Shown here one piece after another: positions 15,935 to 22,541 of a DNA stretch of 64,000 nucleotides; within the stretch, counting starts at the first letter, position 1, and each line of letters begins with the position of its first letter. The notes beneath the pieces are model-generated. The model saw only the letters and a list, made by a program, of their open reading frames with translations, had not been told where the DNA came from and ran no database searches. The translations under genes were made by a program, and so were the position numbers. The DNA comes from Parahaliea mediterranea (GTDB lineage Bacteria; Pseudomonadota; Gammaproteobacteria; Pseudomonadales; Halieaceae). The stretch is taken from NCBI RefSeq assembly GCF_003402235.1, contig NZ_QEWO01000001.1, forward strand, positions 620,001 to 684,000, written 5' to 3'.

Positions 15935-16371
15935 AAGCTAAGTTGTCAGAAGCAATCGCCCTCCTGGCAGAGCGGGAGGGGGAGATAGTGCGCCTACGGG
16001 CATCCATCAAGGACGGCGATTTTCTGATTGCCAGCCGGGAAAAGGTTGTAACGCACCTAGAATCCAAGCTCACAGCGGCAGAGCAGGACGCGGGGCGGCT
16101 GGATTGGCTGGATACCTGCCGGCATGACATCACCAGCGAGGAGCGAGATAGCCACGGCGAGTGGTGCCAAATACTTATCGGGCACGGCTGGAGCATAGAG
16201 GGCCAGTGCAGCAGCGTCAGGGAGGCGATAGATGCCGCAATGGCAGCGCCTGTTGAACAGCATCCCTCGATAGGTTGCGAGAACTTGGCCGGCGACCTGT
16301 GCATTCGTGAGGGTAGCTGCTTGTGCTTTGGCGGTTCTGACACCGCCCTCGAATCCAGTGGAGGTGGGTGA
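15844..16371 (+). CDS. Coiled-coil phage protein, start possibly altered by HNH insertion
   Basis: The 175-residue product from the ATG at 15844 (AAAGGAG seven bases upstream) begins with about 20 unremarkable residues. A heptad-rich segment, 'EVIKELEAKLSEAIALLAEREGEIVRLRASI', follows, then 'AGRLDWLDTCRHDI' and 'SVREAIDAAMA'. The last two motifs are common in small phage early proteins with a C-terminal 'AID' repeat. The first 91 bp lie inside the HNH gene, so the present start may be a replacement for one lost when that gene inserted. Function unknown. Confidence 0.6.
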   Translation: MPDVQTGSQQEVIHQKTEVGKDAEEVIKELEAKLSEAIALLAEREGEIVRLRASIKDGDFLIASREKVVTHLESKLTAAEQDAGRLDWLDTCRHDITSEERDSHGEWCQILIGHGWSIEGQCSSVREAIDAAMAAPVEQHPSIGCENLAGDLCIREGSCLCFGGSDTALESSGGG

Positions 16372-16372
16372 T

Positions 16373-16699
16373 ATGGAAAAATCTGTAGGCATGACCATTG
16401 CCGAGGTCTGCGACCAGCAAGCCCAGCAGATAGCCACTCTGGCCGCGAAACTCCAGGAGGTAGAATCCGACAACGCAGCCCTCCGCGAGCAGGTGCCACG
16501 GTGGGTGCCTGTGTCGGAGCGGCTGCCGGAGCCGGGGAAGCCCGTGCTAATCAGTTACGGGAGCAACCAACTTGTTTCTCACCGCGAATACAGGACGCCG
16601 GACTACTGGGTTTGGTATTGCAGCGGGCCAGTCAGCATAGCAATGGACTATGTCACTCACTGGTGCGCCCTCCCACCCGCGCCAGCGGAGGAAGGTTGA
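16373..16699 (+). CDS. DUF551 domain protein
   Basis: The 108-residue protein has an N-terminal helix and then 'WVPVSERLPEPGKPVLISYGS', with 'VTHWCALPPAP' at the end. That is the DUF551 pattern seen in many phage and prophage proteins of unknown role. It starts one base after the previous stop, with GGAGGTGGGTG upstream, and ends in a TGATG overlap with the next small frame. Confidence 0.8.
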   Translation: MEKSVGMTIAEVCDQQAQQIATLAAKLQEVESDNAALREQVPRWVPVSERLPEPGKPVLISYGSNQLVSHREYRTPDYWVWYCSGPVSIAMDYVTHWCALPPAPAEEG

Positions 16700-16818
16700 T
16701 GGAGCCTTGCCGGCGGGCAAAAATTCGGAAGCACAAGTTCCGGACAGCGCGTCTTTGGTGGGGCGGGCGGCAAACGGTCACAACAACACCTGCATTTGTG
16801 CCAGTGAGCTGGCTATAA
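16699..16818 (+). CDS. Possible very small basic protein (39 aa)
   Basis: The ATG overlaps the DUF551 stop (TGATG) and has GGAGGAAGG just upstream. The product is rich in Arg and Lys in its first half ('MEPCRRAKIRKHKFRTARLWW'). There is no family match by eye. It is supported only by ribosome binding site and coupling. Confidence 0.35.
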   Translation: MEPCRRAKIRKHKFRTARLWWGGRQTVTTTPAFVPVSWL

Positions 16819-16844
16819 CCCCGGCGCCGGACTCCCCAAAAACA

Positions 16845-16874
16845 CCCCGCAAACCCACTAACCACGCGGGGTTT
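16845..16874 (+). terminator. Weak terminator-like hairpin
   Basis: CCCCGC (16845-16850) pairs with GCGGGG (16866-16871), followed by only three Ts. It may reduce read-through towards the convergent lysis genes. Confidence 0.4.
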
Positions 16875-16909
16875 CCACCGGCGCCCGACATTGGGTTAAG
16901 CTCCCCGCC

Positions 16910-17197
16910 ATGCCTCTCCCCATCCACACCCGCATGTGCCACGTCCCGAAGTGCACCGGCTGGCACCTCAGTGTCCCCGGCCGCAGCGGCAACGCGGTGG
17001 ACATCCACATCATCACCCTGATCCAGTGCACCAGCATCAACAAGGTTCCCCTGGACGCCGTTATCGAGGGATTGCCAGAGGGCGGCAAGCTCAGGCGCTT
17101 CGGGGTGCTCATGGCTTCCCTCAAGCCCCAGGTTGGATACCCGATGCCGGTGCTGTGGATTTCTACTGAGAGCGATGAGAGGGAGTGGTTGCTGTGA
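16910..17197 (+). CDS. Hypothetical phage protein (95 aa)
   Basis: The frame has GC-rich third positions like its neighbours, which supports coding, but there is no clear ribosome binding site before the ATG. It starts 'MPLPIHTRMCHVPKCTGWHLSVPG' and contains two Cys near the N-terminus. No domain was recognised. It is the last plus-strand gene of the accessory arm and ends 8 bp from the convergent o-spanin stop. Confidence 0.5.
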   Translation: MPLPIHTRMCHVPKCTGWHLSVPGRSGNAVDIHIITLIQCTSINKVPLDAVIEGLPEGGKLRRFGVLMASLKPQVGYPMPVLWISTESDEREWLL

Positions 17198-17205
17198 GGT
17201 CTGGC

Positions 17206-17457
17206 CTACGACTGACACCCACTCAATATCGCCACCAGCCTCGCCGTGTAGCCCTGATACTGCTCGCGCTCGATTAGCAGGGCGCGGAGCATGTCACCGT
17301 CCGTAGCGCCCTCTGAGAGCGATTCAGTGGCCCAGGGGACGTGTGGGGGGATTTCCTCGATACAGGGCACCGGGACAGGCACCTGAACCTCCACCGGGAC
17401 TTCCACGAACTCAGGCGTGCAGCAGCCAGTCAGCAGCAAACAGAAAAGCAATCTCAC
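17206..17457 (-). CDS. Rz1-like outer-membrane spanin lipoprotein
   Basis: The 83-residue protein starts 'MRLLFCLLLTGC', a short lipoprotein signal with the lipobox Cys at 12, followed by Pro/Val-rich 'EVPVEVQVPVPVPC', typical of o-spanins. Spanins join the two membranes and disrupt the outer membrane at the last step of lysis. Its start overlaps the end of the i-spanin gene by 4 bp, the overlapping Rz/Rz1 arrangement. It is the last gene of the late operon. Confidence 0.8.
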   Translation of the reverse strand: MRLLFCLLLTGCCTPEFVEVPVEVQVPVPVPCIEEIPPHVPWATESLSEGATDGDMLRALLIEREQYQGYTARLVAILSGCQS

Positions 17458-17834
17458 AGCCCCAACGCCTCCCTCGCCTTCGGCATCACCGAACCACAGC
17501 TATCGCCACCAGAGCGGATAATCGCGGTGATACGGCCCTCCCGCGCCCTCTCGGACAGATCCAGCTCCTGCAGGGTCGCAGCTACCCGAGCAGTGGCAGC
17601 GTCAGCAGCGGCCTTCCAGTCGTCTACCAGCGAAGAGCAGCGCAGGGACTGGGCTTTCCACATCCCGGCCGCGCGCTTCTGGATATGGGCCTCGTGGGCT
17701 GCCTGGTGATACTCCGATTCCCACTCAGCCGCAGCAAGCTTCGCATCGCCCAGCTGAATCCAGCCGTACACCAGCACAACAGCCAGCGCCGCACAGAGAA
17801 TGCCGAGGGCGTAGGCAACCATCTTGTCGATCAC
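17454..17834 (-). CDS. Rz-like inner-membrane spanin
   Basis: The 126-residue protein has one N-terminal transmembrane helix ('AYALGILCAALAVVLVYGWI') and a long Ala/Glu-rich periplasmic helix ('AKLAAAEWESEYHQAAHEAH'), the i-spanin plan. It would pair with the lipoprotein encoded just downstream to span the periplasm. The gene overlaps the holin by 4 bp at its start. Confidence 0.75.
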   Translation of the reverse strand: MIDKMVAYALGILCAALAVVLVYGWIQLGDAKLAAAEWESEYHQAAHEAHIQKRAAGMWKAQSLRCSSLVDDWKAAADAATARVAATLQELDLSERAREGRITAIIRSGGDSCGSVMPKAREALGL

Positions 17835-18028
17835 TTCGCCCGCTCCAGGAAGCCCACCGCCACCGCCAGAATGCCAATCACCGCACCACCGAACACGCCT
17901 ACCGGAGTGGTCACCTTGTCATGCCAGGCCAGCAGGTAGGTTTCCATCACTGTCCAGGTGATGATCCACATGGCCCACAGGATCAGCAGCCGGTGGAAGA
18001 ACTTGTAGCGGGCGAGGAAGTCGCTCAT
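17831..18028 (-). CDS. Holin-like small membrane protein
   Basis: The 65-residue product from the ATG at 18028 has two hydrophobic helices ('LLILWAMWIITWTVMETYLL' and 'VGVFGGAVIGILAVAVGFL') and a charged end 'ERAK'. It sits between the endolysin and i-spanin genes with 4-bp overlaps on both sides. Position and topology support a holin that times lysis by forming inner-membrane lesions. A longer upstream frame is in the endolysin gene and is rejected. Confidence 0.75.
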   Translation of the reverse strand: MSDFLARYKFFHRLLILWAMWIITWTVMETYLLAWHDKVTTPVGVFGGAVIGILAVAVGFLERAK

Positions 18029-18438
18029 TCCGGCAGCACCAGCATGTCGGCTATGTCCTGGGCCCTGCCCTTCACCTGCCGCGCAAACTTGCTGTCCAGC
18101 ACCTCCCGGGCCGCCGCCGGGTAGTCGCCGCGCTCCAGTGCGCTGTGCATGTTGCGGAAGCCTCGGAAGCCGCCGGCGCCCAAGCAATAGCGCATGTCGA
18201 TCAGCGCCGCCTTCTGGCTGTCATTCAGAGCCGGCCAGTAGCTGAAGGTGGCCATGTCCTGTTCGCACTCGGCGATGTCGTTAGCCAGCAGGTACAGGGC
18301 CTCAGCGTCCGATATACCCTTGTCCTCCAGATTCCGGCCGTAGCCGATGGTCAACTTGTCCGCGGTGCAGTGGTAAGGGTGCAGGCGCTTGCCTTCGTGT
18401 TGCTTCAACAGCGCCTCGGCCAGGGTGAGGTGGCGCAT
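18025..18438 (-). CDS. Endolysin, T4-lysozyme-type (GH24)
   Basis: The 137-residue muramidase has the catalytic Glu in 'LKQHEGKRLHPYHCTADKLTIGYGRN', with a Cys in the 'YHC' position where many relatives have Asp, and the downstream Thr of the E-(8)-D/C-(5)-T triad. 'NDSQKAALIDMRYCLG' is the usual second helix motif. There is no N-terminal signal or SAR helix, so it probably depends on the holin for release. It starts one base inside the preceding gene's stop. Confidence 0.9.
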   Translation of the reverse strand: MRHLTLAEALLKQHEGKRLHPYHCTADKLTIGYGRNLEDKGISDAEALYLLANDIAECEQDMATFSYWPALNDSQKAALIDMRYCLGAGGFRGFRNMHSALERGDYPAAAREVLDSKFARQVKGRAQDIADMLVLPE

Positions 18439-18692
18439 TATCGATCCGCCTTTTTGTCGAGCTTCGAGGAAATGGCATCTAGCTTGTCGAACACCCGCAG
18501 AATGTGCTGATCGAACTCGGCACGCTTTACATACTCGCCGGCCACCAGCAATTGCAACTGCTGGATAATCTCACTGTGGCGGTCGCCGGTCTGGCGCAGC
18601 GCTTTCATTTCTTCCCACACGCGGTGCATGTACCAGCCGACCAGTACGCACACGAGCCCACCGAGTAGGTTGATGATGGTTTGGTGTTCCAT
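18438..18692 (-). CDS. Small membrane-anchored protein in the lysis cluster
   Basis: The 84-residue protein has one N-terminal transmembrane helix ('INLLGGLVCVLVGWYMHRVW') and a long amphipathic/coiled-coil tail ending 'KLDAISSKLDKKADR'. It lies immediately upstream of the endolysin. It could be a second holin or antiholin, or a membrane component like XhlA-type proteins; the sequence does not decide. Confidence 0.6.
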   Translation of the reverse strand: MEHQTIINLLGGLVCVLVGWYMHRVWEEMKALRQTGDRHSEIIQQLQLLVAGEYVKRAEFDQHILRVFDKLDAISSKLDKKADR

Positions 18693-18700
18693 GGCGTTCC

Positions 18701-19372
18701 TTACCAGGTCGAAAGCGCTGTGCGCTTCCAGGTATCAACTGCGACACACCGGTATTCGTAATCCGCGTCCCATGCATATTCACCTGGCTGACCGGGCGCA
18801 GATGCAGAAGCCGGAGGGTGAGACTGGCGCAAGCGGAATCTGCCACCCAACACGTCCAGGGATTTGTCGTCATGCAGGTACATACCTGTGACTGTGGTGG
18901 TCGTGCCCTCTTCCACCACCGTGAACCGCAGGCGGGCGCCGAAGTTGGTGTCTGACCAATCACCAGCAGCAATGGCATGAACGGTGGCGCCGGCATTGGG
19001 TGTGTCGGCCTCTGAAAAAGCGCCATAGGCAGAGCCGCCCAGAAGCTGCCCATCGGTAGGGATAGCAGCCCGATAGACGCCCGCCGTGTGGTTGCCGCCT
19101 ATCACCGAAAACTTGTCCTTCGGGCTGCTGCTGCCGATGGTCACCCGCCCAGAATTGATGTTGTAGGCGTCATTGCCCACGCTGGCCCAGAGCGGGTCTA
19201 ACAGGTAATCCAGGTTGGTGAATGTATCAGTGCCATTGCCGACTTTCGCGCGCAGCACGTCATCATTGCCAAGCTCAAAGGCAATCTCGCCCAGGCCGAT
19301 CTGAAGATCATCCGTGGCCCAGTCAGCCGCCGAGCCATAAAGGTGGCGAACGCGCCGGTAGAAGTCAGTCAT
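18701..19372 (-). CDS. Tail fibre-like structural protein
   Basis: The 223-residue protein begins 'MTDFYRRVRHLYGSAADWATDDLQIGLGEIAFELGNDDVLRAKVGNGTDTFTNLDYLL', a module found at the N-terminus of phage fibre and appendage proteins ('...LLEGEIGFETDTGKFKIGDGTT...' type). Gly/Ser-rich beta segments follow, then 'HPPASASAPGQPGEYAWDADYEYRCVAVDTWKRTALSTW', a common fibre tip ending. It probably contributes to host contact. It is encoded last among the structural genes, before lysis. Confidence 0.65.
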   Translation of the reverse strand: MTDFYRRVRHLYGSAADWATDDLQIGLGEIAFELGNDDVLRAKVGNGTDTFTNLDYLLDPLWASVGNDAYNINSGRVTIGSSSPKDKFSVIGGNHTAGVYRAAIPTDGQLLGGSAYGAFSEADTPNAGATVHAIAAGDWSDTNFGARLRFTVVEEGTTTTVTGMYLHDDKSLDVLGGRFRLRQSHPPASASAPGQPGEYAWDADYEYRCVAVDTWKRTALSTW

Positions 19373-19884
19373 CGTTTGTTCCCCCAGTAGTAGAGGTGGT
19401 CAATAGTCCAGTCGGTTGAAGGTGATGCAGGCGTGCCGGCAAGCTCCCAATCTGCACTGGGGTCATCGGGCGTGCCGGCGATCACCCAGTCATACTCTGG
19501 CACCGGCGCGTTCGGGTCTTCCGCATCAGCCGGCATAATCTCTGCCTGTACTGAAATGGACAGCCAGTTATCACCTAACTTTTGCAACTGGATTTCGGAG
19601 ATGAACCGTATGCGGTGCCGAGAGGTGATGTTGACCGGTGTGTGCCGGCTAACAATGTCCATCTCAAACCACATCCAGGCGTAGGTGCGCACCCATTCGT
19701 ACCAGACCGCATACCAGTCGTTGGTCATCTCGAAGGTGAGTGACAGACCGTCCTCGGGCGAGTTGAATACTGTCACCTGGTTGGCGAGCGCGGCGGGCAC
19801 AGAGGTGCGCCGGATGCCGGGGTCGATGTGGCCGGCGATGCCGGAGTGGGCTGGCTTTGGGTAGTTGGCGGGGTAGGCGGTCAT
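19369..19884 (-). CDS. Phage tail-tip-associated protein
   Basis: The 171-residue protein has a region 'LSLTFEMTNDWYAVWYEWVRTYAWMWFEMDIVSRHTPVNITSRHRIRFISEIQLQKLGDNWLSISVQAEI'. It resembles a segment in the middle of the following 886-residue protein ('FSMPTTMFDNWSRWMMNNGYQWFTLLLDRF...'). It ends with three short 'DWxIAGTP/DWELAGTP/DWTIDH' repeats. It overlaps both neighbours by 4 bp. A structural role at the tail tip is inferred from position. Confidence 0.6.
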   Translation of the reverse strand: MTAYPANYPKPAHSGIAGHIDPGIRRTSVPAALANQVTVFNSPEDGLSLTFEMTNDWYAVWYEWVRTYAWMWFEMDIVSRHTPVNITSRHRIRFISEIQLQKLGDNWLSISVQAEIMPADAEDPNAPVPEYDWVIAGTPDDPSADWELAGTPASPSTDWTIDHLYYWGNKR

Positions 19885-22541
19885 ATGTTGCAGTACCCCG
19901 GCGGCACATAATCAGGATGGTTACGATCAAACGCTATGCCAGCAACATCGATAATATCGATGTCTTCGTTGAAAAACTCTCCAGCCAAATTCATAAAGGA
20001 CAGATTCGCCCCATAGAAGTAGCAGTTTTGGTTTCCAGATTCATTTATTCCTGTTGGGTAGCCAGAAGACACATAAAATGCAGTGTGCGTTTTTCGCAAT
20101 GAGCCCGCACCAAGGGACATTGCGGCCTCCACCGTGCTCTTGAACGTGATGAGGCCCCCTTCTTCAGACACAACTTCCAGTGGATAGATGCGAACACTGG
20201 CGGCCGCCGAAAGCCACTTGTCTCCGACGAATCCCAGGTCGATTTCTAGTGTCTCGGTTTCCCCTAATACGTAGGTCTGTATCTGCAGACCTGTGGAAAC
20301 AACGCCGCCACCGAGGTCTGCGGTAACGGTAAATCTACAATCAGCCCTGGATGCTGTTGAATATCCGCCGGGGAATAGGTAGTTGTCGCGCGCCGACATG
20401 AACGTGCCTGAAATGCGCATACTACTGGCGAGGCCGGTGACAATTGCCCCAACAGACATACTTCCCCACCTAGCGAGAGGAGGGAAAATTCCCGGAATCC
20501 CATTCCCCGGGACATAGTTGATCATTGCGCACTGCCTGACCTCTCCGTTACAAAAAACTGGAGCCGAATCCGCCTGTTGCCAGGCCAGTGGCGTGCCTTT
20601 TATGAATCCATTGCTGCTTCCTGCCCAATTGCTCTGCAGGGCGCCTGGCCAGCCGAAACCAATGCAGGCACGTAGCTGACTTGGCCCGCTAAACGGGAAT
20701 TCCCAGGTGTCATCGCTGGGCGAGTACAGCGGAAAGTACTCGAGACCCAGGCCGTCTCGCATGGCACTTTCGTAGGCACTGCAGGAGTAAGGCTCACATT
20801 CCGGACGGTTCTCTATACCTGGCGGTTTATCATCGGGCCCAAAGTCTGGAGGAGTTTCGGTGTCGGGCAAGCCGTCCCATTCGCCAGAATTAACGACTGC
20901 GCCAAGCTCAAATCTAACAACGGCATCAACCACATTGTAGTTTCTATACTTCCAGTCAATACGAGAGGTCAGCCGAACCTCATACAGTGCGCGCACACCA
21001 AAGAATCGATCCAGCAACAACGTGAACCACTGATACCCGTTGTTCATCATCCAGCGGGACCAGTTGTCGAACATGGTGGTGGGCATGGAGAAAGACAGGG
21101 TGCCGGTGGAAACCTCTTCCCTCCACTGCTTTCGCTGGCGGGTCCAGCCTGATGAGAACCGAGTACGGGCGACCTCTGGGCCTATTTGCTGATCGAACTG
21201 CCAGGTGGCGCAGGGGAAAAACGATGGGTAGCTGGCCCCGTGCAGACTGCCCGGCAATACTTGGGTTGAGCGAGCCACCACGGTGAGGGTGACCACATTG
21301 GTGGTGAGGTCGGCTTCTCCGGCGCGTGATGCGACACACAGGTATTGGCTTCCGTCATCATCAAGGGCTGCTGACGCGATGACCAAAACGTCGGTCGTTT
21401 CGCTAGCTATTGGTGTGTTGCCACCACTTTCCACCCGATACCACTGGAAGGTTGCAGTGCCGGTTGGATCGCTAACGACCACCCGGAACTCGGCATTGTC
21501 GTAAGCATAAACAGTGGTATTCACTGGCTGCTGGGTGATTGCCCAGCCCGCCTCCAGCGTAAAGCTGTTGGAGGTGACAACAGCCGAGTCGCCGCTGCCG
21601 TCATTCCAGAGGAAATGGAAATACCAGGTCCCGGCGCTCAGCCCGGTCGCGGTTCCGCTCTGGGTGCCAGTAGTTGTGACCGGCTGGTTAGTGCTCCAGG
21701 TGGCCGGCGATCCAGTGTGGTCCTCGCCGGCCTTGATCTGCGGCGCGCTGGGCTTGGTTGTGGACTGAGAGGCGATAACATAGATCGTTCCGGTGTCGCC
21801 ATCAGTATTGACAGACCAGTCAGCAGAATTTGGGCCTGCGGCTGTGCCAGCCGGGTTTGTTAGAACGGGAACCGATGGCTCATTCGGCCACGGCGCAGAC
21901 TGCGCCACAGATAAATCAATGTCCGCAGACGCCCCTGTAACGATACGCAACTCATCAAGCCACGCCGCCATCGCCTGGGTGCCGGGATTAAACGCACTAC
22001 CACCGACATGGGTTCCATTCGCGCCAACGCTCAGGCTGGCAGCAAGAGCAAAACCGGCCCCATCCTGTGAATTATCTATCCATACCTGGACACTGCCAGA
22101 AATTCGCTTTATCCCGATCTGCCGAACCGATCCAGTGAAAATATTGCCGCCACTGGTGTAAAGCTGAGTGCCGTTTACATAGATGCCGAGCTTGTTGGAC
22201 GCATCCACATAGACCAGCAAATAATTTCCATTGGTTGAGCTTGGGCGCTGGTCAAACAGCACTCGCGCAGATGCGTTGGCGTTGCCCTGGATTGTAAACT
22301 GGATAGCAAAATTGGCCGTTCCAAAATCGGGTATGCCGGTTCCGACAACTCTGCCGGTGGCATTCGTTCCGCCGCACTCAAGCGCGGCAGAACTACCGAA
22401 AACTCCTCTGGAGCCCTCCAGGCGAGCATCGCCAAAGAACGTCCACGAAACACCTGCCACTTGATCCGGGCTGGCAGTCGCGCCGTCAGCGCCGTCCCAG
22501 TGGTTGAGGCTTTTTACATCGCTCCACGCCGGATCAGCCAT
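19881..22541 (-). CDS. Large tail-tip protein with LamG-like and Ig-like domains
   Basis: The 886-residue protein starts with a concanavalin/LamG-like jellyroll (about 1-205: 'FGTANFAIQFTIQG', 'LLVYVDASNKLGIYVNGTQLYTSGG', 'AMAAWLDELRIVTGA'). A fibronectin-like strand-rich stretch follows, then an Ig-like domain at about 335-425 ('ITQQPVNTTVYAYDNAEFRVVVSDPTGTATFQWYR', 'GSQYLCVASRAGEADLTTNVVTLTVV'). A domain shared with the next small protein comes after, and a Cys-rich C-terminal half of unknown fold. LamG and Ig modules on virions commonly bind surface glycans, so receptor binding is inferred. It lies directly after the TipJ-type gene. Confidence 0.7.
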   Translation of the reverse strand: MADPAWSDVKSLNHWDGADGATASPDQVAGVSWTFFGDARLEGSRGVFGSSAALECGGTNATGRVVGTGIPDFGTANFAIQFTIQGNANASARVLFDQRPSSTNGNYLLVYVDASNKLGIYVNGTQLYTSGGNIFTGSVRQIGIKRISGSVQVWIDNSQDGAGFALAASLSVGANGTHVGGSAFNPGTQAMAAWLDELRIVTGASADIDLSVAQSAPWPNEPSVPVLTNPAGTAAGPNSADWSVNTDGDTGTIYVIASQSTTKPSAPQIKAGEDHTGSPATWSTNQPVTTTGTQSGTATGLSAGTWYFHFLWNDGSGDSAVVTSNSFTLEAGWAITQQPVNTTVYAYDNAEFRVVVSDPTGTATFQWYRVESGGNTPIASETTDVLVIASAALDDDGSQYLCVASRAGEADLTTNVVTLTVVARSTQVLPGSLHGASYPSFFPCATWQFDQQIGPEVARTRFSSGWTRQRKQWREEVSTGTLSFSMPTTMFDNWSRWMMNNGYQWFTLLLDRFFGVRALYEVRLTSRIDWKYRNYNVVDAVVRFELGAVVNSGEWDGLPDTETPPDFGPDDKPPGIENRPECEPYSCSAYESAMRDGLGLEYFPLYSPSDDTWEFPFSGPSQLRACIGFGWPGALQSNWAGSSNGFIKGTPLAWQQADSAPVFCNGEVRQCAMINYVPGNGIPGIFPPLARWGSMSVGAIVTGLASSMRISGTFMSARDNYLFPGGYSTASRADCRFTVTADLGGGVVSTGLQIQTYVLGETETLEIDLGFVGDKWLSAAASVRIYPLEVVSEEGGLITFKSTVEAAMSLGAGSLRKTHTAFYVSSGYPTGINESGNQNCYFYGANLSFMNLAGEFFNEDIDIIDVAGIAFDRNHPDYVPPGYCNI

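Noticed and set aside
12002-17197. CRISPR array or diversity-generating retroelement in the accessory region
   Set aside because: No regularly spaced repeats, no reverse transcriptase and no template/variable repeat pair were seen.
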